Of a stretch of DNA of 64,000 nt, positions 7,223 through 16,134 are shown piece after piece. The stretch is from Herbidospora galbida. GTDB lineage: Bacteria; Actinomycetota; Actinomycetes; Streptosporangiales; Streptosporangiaceae. The stretch's first letter is position 1, and each line of letters starts with the position of its first letter. The position numbers and the translations under genes were made by a program. The notes under the pieces were generated by a model. The model saw only the letters and a program-made list of their open reading frames with translations. It was not told the origin of the DNA and ran no database searches. The DNA is taken from positions 62,001 through 126,000 of the forward strand of contig NZ_SZQA01000013.1 of NCBI RefSeq assembly GCF_005233835.1, read 5' to 3'.

Positions 7223-9104
7223 CGACGAACAGGCGGCGGGTGGCGCGGGTGAGGGCGACGTACAGGTCTCTGGGGCCCGACTCGCGGTAGGCCTCGATCG
7301 CGGCCGGGTCGACGACGACCACGGTGTCGAACTCCAGCCCCCGGGCGTCGGGAGCGGCGACGACGATCGCGCCGCTCCCTTCCAGGGCCTCCGTCATACC
7401 GGGAGGGGCGATGACGCCGACGAGGCCGTTGTCCTCGTCGGCGGCCAGGGCCCGGACGGTGTCGGGGCCTCCCGTCAGGGTGCGCGGGGGTTCGCCGTGG
7501 CGGACCGACCGCGACGGCCCCTGGCCCGGGGCGATGCGGGCCAGCAGCGGGGTCGCGTGGCCGAGGATCTCGGCCGTGGTGCGGTAGTTGACCGTGAGCG
7601 TGTGGTGGACGAACCGGTCGCCGACGGCCTCGGGCCACGAGCGGACCGTGGTGGCCGAGCCCGACTGGGCGAAGTCGCCCACGACCGTCATCGAGCGGGA
7701 CGGGCAACGGCGCAGCAGCATCCGCCACTCCATCTCGGTGAGCTCCTGGGCCTCGTCCACGACGATGTGGCCGTACACCTCCTCGGGCGGGCCGTCGATC
7801 AGCGCGCGGGCCTCGTCGAGCAGCGCGAGGTCGGCGCGGGTGCGGACGGTGCGGCCGAGCGCGTCCTCGGGGCGCAGCCGGGGCCACACCGCCTCGGTCG
7901 CCTGGTCGACGGCGGGGTCGTCGAGGAGCTGCTCGCGGACCGCGTCCCAGTCGAACTCGGGCTCCGCCGCCGGGCTGTCGTCCAGGCCCAGGGACCTGAG
8001 ATCGCCGGCCACCGCGTCGTCGAGGTCGACGCCGAGCATGGACGCGACCTCGGCGTCGAGCCGGGCCAGCGCGTCGGCGGTGCGCCGCTCCAGCAGGTCG
8101 ACCAGGGCGTCGACCACGTGCTCGCGGAACCTCTCGCGGGCGGGGTTGTGGGCCAGCCCCTCGCGGGTGGCGAGGCGGTGGGCCGCGTCGACCTCGGCCG
8201 GGGTCAGGACCAGCGTCTCCTGGCCGACCTTGACCTCCAGCGGGACGCCGCGCGGCTGCCGGGCGCGCACCCAGGCGGCCAGCGAGGCGGCCGTGCCCGC
8301 GACCCCCTTGGCCCGCGCCGCCTCCTCGGGTTCGGCGGCGGTCGGGGCGACGCCCACGAGGTCGGCCAGCGTGGCCATCCGGACGTCGTTCTCGCCCAGC
8401 GACGGCAGCACGTCGGAGATGTAGTCGAGGAACCGGCTGTTGGGGCCGTACACGAGGACCCCGCGCCCGGCGAGGGCGGGGAAGGCGTAGAGCACATAGG
8501 CCGCGCGATGCAGCGCGACCAGGGTCTTGCCGGTGCCGGGGCCGCCGTCCACGACGGTGACGCCCCGGTGCGGGGAGCGGACGATCGCGTCCTGCTCGGC
8601 CTGCAGCGTCGAGACGGCCTCGCGCATCCGCCCGGTCCTGGCCCGGCTGAGCGCGGCCGCGAGCGGGCCGTCGCCGACCACGTCGTCGGGGGTGGGGGCC
8701 GAGCCGTCGAGGATCTCGTCGCTGACGTCCACGACCCTGCGGTTCTGCAGCCGCAGGTGGCGGCGCCGGCGCAGGCCCAGCGGGGTCGCGGGAGTGGCGG
8801 CGTAGAAGGGGCGGGCGGCGTCGGCGCGCCAGTCGACCAGGACGACCTCGCCGTCCGGGGAGCGCAGGCCGACGCGGCCGATGTGCAGAAAGTCCCCGGC
8901 GGGGGTGTCGATGCGGCCGAAGCACAGCGAGCGTTCGGCGGCCCGGAGTTCGCCGAGCCTGCGGGTGAGCCTGGACAGCTCGACGTCGCGGGTGTGCAGG
9001 TCGTCGGACGTGGTCAGCGCGCGGTCGCGGGCGGCCAGCGTGTCGGAGACGGCGGCGTCGAGGCGGTCGTACAGGCCGTCAACGATCTGCTGTTCGGTTT
9101 CCAC
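7203..9104 (-). CDS. helD: HelD/HelR-type RNA polymerase recycling ATPase
   Basis: A 633-residue UvrD-like superfamily 1 ATPase. The N-terminal about 60 residues are charged and coil-forming. Walker A is GGPGTGKT (about residue 188), Walker B is VVDEAQE, and a C-terminal helicase half contains NYRTT and VALTRATRR. This architecture matches HelD proteins, which pry open RNA polymerase to release DNA or nucleic-acid remnants. Some actinobacterial members (HelR) also displace rifamycins. The length is somewhat short for HelD (about 700-770). The start is GTG at 9104 with a weak ribosome-binding site. I see no rifamycin-associated element upstream. A perfect AAAGTAAG inverted repeat lies in the gap shared with the divergent sensor kinase. 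Confidence 0.82.
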   Translation of the reverse strand: METEQQIVDGLYDRLDAAVSDTLAARDRALTTSDDLHTRDVELSRLTRRLGELRAAERSLCFGRIDTPAGDFLHIGRVGLRSPDGEVVLVDWRADAARPFYAATPATPLGLRRRRHLRLQNRRVVDVSDEILDGSAPTPDDVVGDGPLAAALSRARTGRMREAVSTLQAEQDAIVRSPHRGVTVVDGGPGTGKTLVALHRAAYVLYAFPALAGRGVLVYGPNSRFLDYISDVLPSLGENDVRMATLADLVGVAPTAAEPEEAARAKGVAGTAASLAAWVRARQPRGVPLEVKVGQETLVLTPAEVDAAHRLATREGLAHNPARERFREHVVDALVDLLERRTADALARLDAEVASMLGVDLDDAVAGDLRSLGLDDSPAAEPEFDWDAVREQLLDDPAVDQATEAVWPRLRPEDALGRTVRTRADLALLDEARALIDGPPEEVYGHIVVDEAQELTEMEWRMLLRRCPSRSMTVVGDFAQSGSATTVRSWPEAVGDRFVHHTLTVNYRTTAEILGHATPLLARIAPGQGPSRSVRHGEPPRTLTGGPDTVRALAADEDNGLVGVIAPPGMTEALEGSGAIVVAAPDARGLEFDTVVVVDPAAIEAYRESGPRDLYVALTRATRRLFVVTPAAG

Positions 9105-9133
9105 CCGCCCAAGTATGGAGACGAGGGATACGG

Positions 9134-9155
9134 AAAGTAAGGCTTGACTTACTTT
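9134..9155. promoter_or_regulatory. Perfect 8-bp inverted repeat between helD-like gene and sensor kinase
   Basis: AAAGTAAG (9134-9141), a 6-nt spacer, then CTTACTTT (9148-9155) lie in the 86-bp gap between two divergent genes. The site is much more AT-rich than its surroundings and looks like an operator for a dimeric regulator, perhaps the NarL-type regulator encoded downstream. Confidence 0.55.
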
Positions 9156-9190
9156 GTGATGTCCATCGAGATGGCTTCTAGACTCCCCGT

Positions 9191-10618
9191 GTGGGCGAAT
9201 TACTCGTCGGGGCCGGCTACCTCGTCGCCGGGATCGTGGGATGGGTCGTCCAGCCGCGCCATCGCGTGGGGCCCCTGCTCCTGTGCGTCGGGTCGCTCTG
9301 GCTGCTCGCCAAGCTGGGGCCCGTGGTGCCGGTGGTCGGCGGTGCGTGGGCGGCCGTGCTGGGGCACTGGCTGATCACGTTCCCGACCGGGCGGGCCGGG
9401 ACCACCGCGCAGCGGGCCGGGGTCGGCGTCGTCTATGGGGCCCTGGTCGTCGCGGCGTTCGCGCCGCTCGCGGGGCTGGCGGTCGGCGGGGCGGCGGTCG
9501 TCGCGGTGCAGGTCCTCCGATGGCGGGGGAGCGCGGCGGCGCGGCGGCGGGTGTTCAACCCGGTCACGCTGGCGGGTCTGGTGGCGGTCGTGGTGGTGCT
9601 GGCGCTGAAGCCCGTGGCGGACGTCCCCCTGGCCACCGGTCTGTCGCAGGCGGCGCTCGCGCTCGTGCCCGCCGGGTATCTGGCCGGGCTGCTCCATCGC
9701 CGGATGCGGCGGGGCGCGGTGGCCGACCTCGTGGTGCGGCTGGGCGACGTCCCGGCCGGCGGGATCGAGGCCGAGCTCGCGGCGACGCTGCGCGATCCGA
9801 CGCTCCGGGTCGGCTACTGGGCCGCCGGCCGCTACGTCGACCTCGGCGGGCGGGTCGTCGACGTCCCCGAAGGCGGGGCCACGCGGGTCGACCGAGCGGG
9901 GGAGCGGCTGGCGGTACTCGTCCACGACCCCGTGCTCTTCGAGGAGCCCGAGCTGATCGAGGCCGCCTGCGCGGCGGCCGGGCTGGCGCTGTGGAACGAG
10001 AGGCTCGCCGCCGACCTGCGCCTGCGCATCAGGCAGGCCGGTGAGGCGACCGAGGCCGAGCGGCGGCGCATCGAGCGCGACCTGCACGACGGCGTGCAGC
10101 AGCGGCTGCTGTCGATCCCGATGACGCTCTCGCTGGCCGAGGCGTCCCGCGATCCCGTGCCGCTGATCAGGGAGGCCCGGCACGCCCTGCTCGCGGTGCT
10201 CGGCGACCTGCGGGCGCTGACCCAGGGCATTCACCCGCCGGTGCTCACCGAACGGGGGCTCGCCGGGGCGGTCGGGGAGCTGGCCGCGCTGTCGCCCGTG
10301 CCCGTGCGGGTCACCGCCCGCGTCGGCGACCTGCCGCCGGAGGTGGAGACCGTCGCCTACTACGTCGTCGCCGAAGGGCTGGCCAACGTGACCAAACACG
10401 CCGGGGCGACCGAGGCGGTCGTGCGCGTCGTGGCCGCCGACGGGCTGCTGTCGGTCGAGATCCGCGACGACGGCGTCGGCGGGGCCGACGCCGCGCGCGG
10501 CACCGGGCTCCGCGGCCTGGCCGACCGGGTCGCCGTCTGCGGCGGCACCTTCCACGTGGACGACCACGTGGACGACCGCGCGGGCACCGTCGTCAGGGCG
10601 GTGCTGCCGTGCGGGTAG
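9191..10618 (+). CDS. NarL/LiaS-type sensor histidine kinase
   Basis: A 475-residue membrane sensor kinase. The N-terminal about 165 residues contain several hydrophobic helices. A GAF-like linker follows, then a HisKA_3 dimerisation region with the phospho-accepting His299 in RDLHDGVQQRLL and a HATPase domain (EGLANVTKHAG, DDGVGG, GTGLRGLADR). The start is the GTG at 9191. Its 3' end overlaps the response-regulator gene by 10 nt, giving a coupled two-component system. The signal is unknown. The kinase is divergent from the HelD-like gene with a palindromic site between them. Confidence 0.9.
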   Translation: MGELLVGAGYLVAGIVGWVVQPRHRVGPLLLCVGSLWLLAKLGPVVPVVGGAWAAVLGHWLITFPTGRAGTTAQRAGVGVVYGALVVAAFAPLAGLAVGGAAVVAVQVLRWRGSAAARRRVFNPVTLAGLVAVVVVLALKPVADVPLATGLSQAALALVPAGYLAGLLHRRMRRGAVADLVVRLGDVPAGGIEAELAATLRDPTLRVGYWAAGRYVDLGGRVVDVPEGGATRVDRAGERLAVLVHDPVLFEEPELIEAACAAAGLALWNERLAADLRLRIRQAGEATEAERRRIERDLHDGVQQRLLSIPMTLSLAEASRDPVPLIREARHALLAVLGDLRALTQGIHPPVLTERGLAGAVGELAALSPVPVRVTARVGDLPPEVETVAYYVVAEGLANVTKHAGATEAVVRVVAADGLLSVEIRDDGVGGADAARGTGLRGLADRVAVCGGTFHVDDHVDDRAGTVVRAVLPCG

Positions 10619-11256
10619 CCATCGCCGAAGACAGCGCGCTGCTGCGTGAGGGCCTGGTCAGGCTGCTCGCCGAGACCGGCTTCACCGTCGTCGCGGCCGT
10701 CGAGGACGCCGCCGCGCTCCTCAGGGCCGTCGACGACCACTGCCCCGACGTCGCGATCGTCGACATCCGCCTGCCGCCGACCCGCACCGACGAAGGGCTG
10801 CGGGCGGCGGGGCGGATCCGGCGGCTCCACCCCGGTACGGGGGTGCTCGTCCTGTCCCAGTACGTCCGCCTCACCTACACGGTCGAACTGCTCGACGGCG
10901 GCGCCCAGGGCGTGGGCTACCTGCTGAAAGACCGGGTGACCGACCTGGCCGAACTGGCCGCCGCGGTGCGGAGCGTCGGAAACGGCGGGGCGGCGTTCGA
11001 CCCCGTCGTCATCGACCAGCTCGTCGGCCGTCGAGAGAGACCCGACGACCCGCTCAACGGGCTCAGCGAACGCGAACGGGCCGTGCTGTCGCTGATGGCG
11101 GAGGGCCGCACCAACCAGGCCATCGCGACCCGGCTCGGCATCGCCGAACGGACCGTGGAGAAGCACTGCTCGGGCATCTTCACCAAGCTCGCCCTCCCCG
11201 CCCATCCCGACGACCACCGGCGGGTCCTGGCGGTGCTGCGCTACCTGAACGGGTGA
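10609..11256 (+). CDS. NarL/FixJ-family response regulator
   Basis: A 215-residue regulator with an N-terminal receiver, phospho-acceptor Asp52 (AIVDIRLP), and a C-terminal LuxR-type helix-turn-helix (LSERERAVLSLMAEG, then IAERTVEKH). The receiver and output domain are complete. The GTG start overlaps the kinase gene by 10 nt. It is the cognate partner of the kinase and a candidate binder of the AAAGTAAG palindrome at 9134-9155. Confidence 0.92.
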   Translation: MRVAIAEDSALLREGLVRLLAETGFTVVAAVEDAAALLRAVDDHCPDVAIVDIRLPPTRTDEGLRAAGRIRRLHPGTGVLVLSQYVRLTYTVELLDGGAQGVGYLLKDRVTDLAELAAAVRSVGNGGAAFDPVVIDQLVGRRERPDDPLNGLSERERAVLSLMAEGRTNQAIATRLGIAERTVEKHCSGIFTKLALPAHPDDHRRVLAVLRYLNG

Positions 11257-11325
11257 GGCCGGCCGCACCACGGGTGCGTGCGGGCACGCTTCCGCGCCGG
11301 TGACCCCCGCCCGAGACTCGGCGGC

Positions 11326-12393
11326 GTGAACCTCAAGAGAGCAGCCGTCATCGGGCTGGGCGCGGCGGCGCTGCTGGCCGGCGCGTTCGTCGTGTTCCTC
11401 CGCCCGCCCGTCGACCCCTTCGACCCGATCGCCTGGGACCCCGGGCCGCCGTCGGAGATCGCGCATGTCACGCCCGCCGCCGGGGTCTCCTCGCTCGCCG
11501 CGCTGCCCGGCCCGGAGGACGTGGCCGTCGACTCCGCCGGGCGGATCCACACCGGTCTGCTCGACGGGCGGATCGTGCGTCTCCGGCCGGGAGGCTGGCC
11601 GGAACCCTTCGCCGAGGTCGGCGGGCGTCCCCTGGGGCTGGTGTTCGACGCGCGCGGCCACCTGCTGGTCGCCAACCACGGCGTCGGCCTCCAGTCCGTC
11701 GCCCCCGACGGCACCGTCACCCTGCTCACCGACACCGCCGGCGGCGAGCCGATCAGGTTCGCCAACGACCTCGCCGTCGCCGCCGACGGGACGGTCTACT
11801 TCTCCGACTCCAACAGCAGGCTGAACAACTCGACCCTGGATGGCTCCGCCTTCTCCGTGTACGACTTCCTGGAGGGCCGCCCCCGAGGCCGGCTCCTCCG
11901 CTACGACCCCGCGGCGAAGACGACGACCGTGCTGGCCGAAGGCCTGTACTTCCCCAACGGCGTCGTCGTCACCGACGACCAGCGGGCGCTGCTCGTGGTC
12001 GAGTCGACCCGCTACCGCGTCACCAGGTACTCACTGGCCGACGGGACGACCACGACCTTCCTCGACCGCGTCCCCGGCATCGGCGACGGCTTCACCCGGC
12101 TCCCCGACGGCCGCCTGCTCCTCGGCGTCTACGACCGGGTGCCCCTCCTCGACGAGCGGATCCTGCCGAACGTCTGGACCCGGTGGCTGGCCGCCCGCCT
12201 CCCCGCCGCCCTCCTGGCCGACGAGGACGACCCGATCGCCGGCTCGATCCTGGTGATCGCCCCCGACGGCCGGATCGAGCGACGCCTGTCGGGCATCGAC
12301 CCCGCCCCCGCCAACGTGGTGCCCCACGGGAAGGGCTGGCTGCTGGGCTCCCTCCAGGGCGGGGAACTGCGGACCATGCCGGCCGTCAGCTAG
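11326..12393 (+). CDS. Membrane-anchored SMP-30/strictosidine-synthase-like beta-propeller protein
   Basis: A 355-residue protein with an N-terminal anchor helix (about 5-25) followed by a six-bladed propeller. Recognisable features are LPGPEDVAVDSAGRIH, the central RFANDLAVAADGTVYFSDSN and the later GLYFPNGVVV, which match the SMP-30/gluconolactonase/strictosidine-synthase-like fold. Family members are mostly lactonases or esterases needing calcium, and the substrate here is unknown. I prefer GTG 11326 (VNLKRAA), which places the anchor helix at the extreme N-terminus, over an ORF start at 11278. The 3' end overlaps the convergent gene by 8 nt. Confidence 0.8.
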   Translation: MNLKRAAVIGLGAAALLAGAFVVFLRPPVDPFDPIAWDPGPPSEIAHVTPAAGVSSLAALPGPEDVAVDSAGRIHTGLLDGRIVRLRPGGWPEPFAEVGGRPLGLVFDARGHLLVANHGVGLQSVAPDGTVTLLTDTAGGEPIRFANDLAVAADGTVYFSDSNSRLNNSTLDGSAFSVYDFLEGRPRGRLLRYDPAAKTTTVLAEGLYFPNGVVVTDDQRALLVVESTRYRVTRYSLADGTTTTFLDRVPGIGDGFTRLPDGRLLLGVYDRVPLLDERILPNVWTRWLAARLPAALLADEDDPIAGSILVIAPDGRIERRLSGIDPAPANVVPHGKGWLLGSLQGGELRTMPAVS

Positions 12394-13120
12394 TGCGCAC
12401 CAGGCGGAGGAAGGCCTTCAGGCCGGTGATGAGCTCCTGGTTGTCGCTCAGCCCGTCGACCGTCTCGTCGAAGCGCCGCGTCATCAGGGTGATCTTCCGG
12501 TTCAGGTCGTGGTCGGCGTCCTCCAGCACCGACCGCGCCGCCGCCAGCTCGTCGCGGACCCGCCGGAGGTCCTCGGTCAGCGTCTCGATCGACGCCTCCA
12601 GGGCGGTCCGGGCCTCCACCAGGTCCTTCACGTCGGTACGCAGCGTCGCCACGTCCTGCCGCGGATAGTGCAGCTCCTCCATCAGCGTCCCGACCCGGTC
12701 CTTCAGATGGGCCAGGTAGGCGCCCGTGGGCCGGAACAGGGTCGCCAGCAGGTAGAAGCCGGCGAAGTAGTAGCCCACGTACTCCCCGGAGAAGTACGTG
12801 ACCGTCGCGATCACCGCCGCCGAGACCACATGCCCGAGCACCGCCAGCCGCAGCATCCGCTTCGCGATGCCCCGGGCCTCGTCCTCACGGGCCTGGGGCA
12901 CCTCGATGCCCCGCTCCCGCGACAGCGCGGTCTCGTGGACGACCCGGCGGGCCGAGAAGTACAGGTTCCACGGCACGGTCAGCAGGATGAGCAGCCAGAT
13001 CAGGCTGACCGCGCCGACGCCGATCGCCAGGACGGTGCTGGGGGCCACGCCGGTCGAGAAGGTCAGCCAGGCGGCGAATATCGCGAAAGTCAGAGAAACC
13101 AGGAAAATCCACCATTTCAT
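12386..13120 (-). CDS. Membrane protein with C-terminal coiled coil, unknown function
   Basis: A 244-residue protein. Two hydrophobic helices lie at residues 3-25 and 30-50, followed by a charged loop and another hydrophobic hairpin at about 95-130. The C-terminal about 105 residues form a long heptad-rich segment (DVATLRTDVKDLVEARTAL and onward) that should be a cytoplasmic coiled coil. There is no recognisable catalytic motif. A structural or scaffolding role is possible but not shown. It sits downstream of, and in the same direction as, the secreted repeat protein. Confidence 0.7.
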   Translation of the reverse strand: MKWWIFLVSLTFAIFAAWLTFSTGVAPSTVLAIGVGAVSLIWLLILLTVPWNLYFSARRVVHETALSRERGIEVPQAREDEARGIAKRMLRLAVLGHVVSAAVIATVTYFSGEYVGYYFAGFYLLATLFRPTGAYLAHLKDRVGTLMEELHYPRQDVATLRTDVKDLVEARTALEASIETLTEDLRRVRDELAAARSVLEDADHDLNRKITLMTRRFDETVDGLSDNQELITGLKAFLRLVRTS

Positions 13121-13191
13121 GCCCCAAAGGATCTTCCATGGGCGCGCTCCCCAGCACCGTTTTCGTACTCAGACTGAGTGGGGAATCAGTA

Positions 13192-13809
13192 CTAGTTCCG
13201 TCGCAGAACCCAGACACCATCGGCGTCCACGGTCACGAGGCGGGTGCCCTGGGTCAGCAGGACCTTGCCCCGGTATTTGCCGATCTTGTTGATCAGCAGG
13301 TCGGGGTAGTCGGTGAGGCTTTGGAAGCCGTACACGATGAAGTTCGACGTGCCGTTGTGGGTGGCGTTCATGGTCCGCAGGCCCCTGGTAGGGGTGAGCT
13401 TGAGTACCTGGGATCCCTCGCCGCGGATCGTCGCGGAGCACCAGCAGCGGGCCTTGCTCACAGGCTTGAACGTGGCGGTCCAGGGGCCGTCGGCCTGGAT
13501 CTGGAGGCCGGCGGTGCCGGGGGCGGCGAAGCTGTTGGAGCCGTTGTAGAGGACCGTGCCGGACCAGTCGCCGATCTCGTTGACGAGCAGGTCGCTCTTC
13601 TTCCCCTTGGGGTTGATCGTGTGGACGATGAAGTTCGACTCCCCTGTGTGGTCGAACGTGATCAGGCCGGGAGTCTTGGTCGCCTTGATGCGGATGACGT
13701 CGTCACCTTCGCCCCGGAACGTCTTGTCGGCGTGTGCCGGGAGCGCGGCGACTCCCACGAGCGAGGTCGCGGTCAAGAGGAAGACAGTCAGTAATCGGCG
13801 GAACACCAC
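13192..13809 (-). CDS. Secreted protein made of two tandem repeats
   Basis: A 205-residue protein with a clear signal peptide ending in AHA (about residue 27). The mature part is an internal duplication. Both halves run RGEG, then SNFIV, then (D)LL(V/I)N(E/K)IG, then a G(T/K)VL strand and an (A)DG(P/V)W strand. This looks like a small all-beta domain repeated twice, with the SNFIV-to-LLVNEIG segment as its signature. Two cysteines (CWC) occur between the repeats. The start may be either GTG 13809 or GTG 13806. AAGGAGA just upstream gives better spacing to 13806. No enzyme family is recognised, so a binding or adhesion role is only a guess. Confidence 0.72.
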   Translation of the reverse strand: MVFRRLLTVFLLTATSLVGVAALPAHADKTFRGEGDDVIRIKATKTPGLITFDHTGESNFIVHTINPKGKKSDLLVNEIGDWSGTVLYNGSNSFAAPGTAGLQIQADGPWTATFKPVSKARCWCSATIRGEGSQVLKLTPTRGLRTMNATHNGTSNFIVYGFQSLTDYPDLLINKIGKYRGKVLLTQGTRLVTVDADGVWVLRRN

Positions 13810-13887
13810 ATCTCCTTCGTTTCTGGTGATACGTCGGTGAACTATCGGTGCCCGCGTTTGAAACGTTCCACAATCCGGCGATCTTGA

Positions 13888-14595
13888 CTAACCGGACCAG
13901 GGGATCCCGTCGTCCCACATCCGCTCTGCCTCGGCGGCGAAGCGGTGGAACCAGACGCCGTCGCGTGGCTCCAGAGCGAGGATCGGCCCGCTCTCGCCGG
14001 TCGGCCGGTGCTCGAACCGCTGCGCGCAGATGTACTGGCCGTCGACGACCTGGAGACCCACCGAGGGGACGAACCGGGTGAGCCGGATCTCCAGGTTCCC
14101 CCCGGTGAGTGAGCGCAGATGGTCGAGTTCGGCCAGGACGCCCCGGATGCGCCCGGCCAGCAGCGCCGGATCGGAGCCGCTGTAGCCGATCAGGGCCGCC
14201 GCCGCGATGACCGACTCATCGTCAGGGTCGACCATCATCACCCGGATGCGCGCCCCGCTCTCCAGCAGCGCCTTCAGGTCGGCGCGCATCGTGTTGGCCG
14301 TCCGGGCCATCGACCGCCCGATGAACAGGTAGTCACGGGCCCGCGCGCGGCGGGCGGCCAGGTCGGGCGGGAAGTCCTCCCGGAGGGCCGACCGGTCGGC
14401 GACGAGCTGGGCCACCTGGCGGCGCGACTTGATCTGCGAGAAGGCCAGCAGCGCCAGCAGCGCGAGGGTGGCCGAGATCAGCACCGAGGTCTCCGCCAGC
14501 CCGACCACGCCGAGCACGGTGAACACCAGTGCGACCAGGCCCAGCACGTAGAGGTCGAAGTTGTCGTCGCGGACGAGGTCGGCCAGGCGCTTCAT
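13888..14595 (-). CDS. Membrane-anchored PLD-like domain protein
   Basis: About 235 residues. Two hydrophobic helices (about 15-58) are followed by a cytoplasmic domain containing YLFIGRSMARTANTMR and then GARIRVMMVDPDD, which resembles the first half of a phospholipase-D-like fold. No HxK catalytic motif is visible, so catalysis is doubtful. The ATG at 14595 has GGAAGG upstream at proper spacing, whereas the in-frame ATG at 14604 sits directly on that sequence. Proteins of this layout are known in bacteria without an assigned role. It lies just downstream of the PP2C-type phosphatase on the same strand, with about 50 nt between them. Confidence 0.65.
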   Translation of the reverse strand: MKRLADLVRDDNFDLYVLGLVALVFTVLGVVGLAETSVLISATLALLALLAFSQIKSRRQVAQLVADRSALREDFPPDLAARRARARDYLFIGRSMARTANTMRADLKALLESGARIRVMMVDPDDESVIAAAALIGYSGSDPALLAGRIRGVLAELDHLRSLTGGNLEIRLTRFVPSVGLQVVDGQYICAQRFEHRPTGESGPILALEPRDGVWFHRFAAEAERMWDDGIPWSG

Positions 14596-14646
14596 GGACC
14601 CCATCCTTCCGGGGCAAGCGGCGGCCGGGCGGGCTTTCCGGGTCTT

Positions 14647-16113
14647 TCAGGCGCCCTTCACCGGCAGGCTGAACCAGACCGTCTTCCCGCCCGCCACCCG
14701 GCTCGTGCCCCATCGGTCGGCGAGCTCGTTCACCACGAACAGCCCGCGCCCCTCGTCGTCGAAGCGGCCGGGTTCGCGGAGCCTCGGCATGCGGTGGTCG
14801 TCGTCGCTGACCTCGCACAGGAGGCTGTCGGTGCGCAGCAGCCGTACCGTGATCGGCCGGGCCGTCGCCCGCACCGCGTTGGTGACCAGTTCGGAGGCCA
14901 GCAGTTCGGCCGTCGGGATGAGGGCGTGCAGCCCCCATCCGGCCAGCGTGCGCCGCACCAGCCCGCGCACCCGCGAGGGGGTCTGCGCCTGCGGCTCCAG
15001 CAGCCACTGGGCGACGTCCTCGCTGGGGATGCCGGTGAACCGGATCGCCAGCATGGTGACGTCGTCGCGCATCGGCGTGGCCGGGACCACGCTCGCGCAG
15101 ACCTCTTCGAGGGGCCGCACTCCGGTCAGGCCGCGCCGCAGGCGCTCGACTCCGACGCCGATGTCCTCGCCGCGCTCCTCGACCAGGCCGTCGGTGTAGA
15201 GGACGAGCATGCTGTCGTCGTCGGCGGCGATCTCCACCGTCTCGAACGCGTTGCGCCCGAGCCCGATCGGGGTGCCCGCGGGCGGCTGGAGCACCTCGGC
15301 CTTGCCGTCGGCGCTCACCAGGACCGGGGGCAGGTGACCGGCGCTGGCGATGGTGCAGCGGCGCTGGACGGGGTCGTACACACAGTAGACACAGGTCGTG
15401 ATCGTCTGTGCGGCCAGCCGCTGCGCCATCTCGTCGAGCGACTGCAGCACCTGCTCGGCCGGCAGGTCGAGAGAGGCGAGTGTCTGTACGGCGATGCGCA
15501 ACTGCCCCATGATCGCGGCGGCGTCGAGGCCGTGACCCATGACGTCGCCCACGACCAGGGCCACCCGGGAGCCGGGCAGCGGGATGACGTCGAACCAGTC
15601 GCCGCCGACGCGCGCGGCGGCGGGCTGGTAGCGGAACGCGATCTCCAGACCGGGCAGAGAGGGAGGCTGACCGGGCCGGATCCCGCGTTGCAGGATCTCC
15701 AGCGTCTCGAGTTGCCGGCGGTGTAATCGCCCGTGGAAGATCGTGAGCGCCACCGGGACCGCCAGCTGCCCGATGACCAGCACGTCGTCCTGGTCGAATT
15801 CGCCGCGTTCACGGTCCCGGGCCAGCACCGCGCACCCGACGGCCTCGCCGTAGGCCCGCAGCGGCACGGTCAGCAGCCGTCCGCCCACCAGTTCGGGAAC
15901 CGTGGCCGCCGGATCGCCCGACCAGCGCGAGGGCAACCGCCCGCGCGGATCGAGCCGGTGCACGGCACCCCCGTCGAGGTAGACGGCGGCGGCGTCGGCC
16001 AGCCGGGGCACGGCCGCCTCGCAGAGCAGCCTCGCGGCCTGCTCCGGGTCGAGGCAGTCGCCGATCGCCCGTGCCGTGTCACCGAGAAATGCCAGACCCT
16101 CGGTGTCGATCAC
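14647..16113 (-). CDS. GAF-SpoIIE (PP2C)-HATPase sigma-regulation phosphatase
   Basis: A 488-residue soluble protein in three parts. A GAF-like sensor domain spans about 5-135. A PP2C/SpoIIE phosphatase spans about 160-345, with metal-binding Asp residues in VGGDWFDVIPL and VVGDVMGHG and AGHLPPVLVS near the end. An RsbW-like GHKL ATPase spans about 365-485 (ASELVTNAVRA, then DDEGRGLFVVNELADRWG). Such fusions act on STAS antagonists in partner-switching control of sigma factors, dephosphorylating them with one domain and possibly phosphorylating them with the other. The start is GTG 16113. The STAS protein at 49206-49550 is one possible target, but this is speculative. Confidence 0.9.
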   Translation of the reverse strand: MIDTEGLAFLGDTARAIGDCLDPEQAARLLCEAAVPRLADAAAVYLDGGAVHRLDPRGRLPSRWSGDPAATVPELVGGRLLTVPLRAYGEAVGCAVLARDRERGEFDQDDVLVIGQLAVPVALTIFHGRLHRRQLETLEILQRGIRPGQPPSLPGLEIAFRYQPAAARVGGDWFDVIPLPGSRVALVVGDVMGHGLDAAAIMGQLRIAVQTLASLDLPAEQVLQSLDEMAQRLAAQTITTCVYCVYDPVQRRCTIASAGHLPPVLVSADGKAEVLQPPAGTPIGLGRNAFETVEIAADDDSMLVLYTDGLVEERGEDIGVGVERLRRGLTGVRPLEEVCASVVPATPMRDDVTMLAIRFTGIPSEDVAQWLLEPQAQTPSRVRGLVRRTLAGWGLHALIPTAELLASELVTNAVRATARPITVRLLRTDSLLCEVSDDDHRMPRLREPGRFDDEGRGLFVVNELADRWGTSRVAGGKTVWFSLPVKGA

Positions 16114-16134
16114 TGTGTGTGAGTCACTGTGTCT

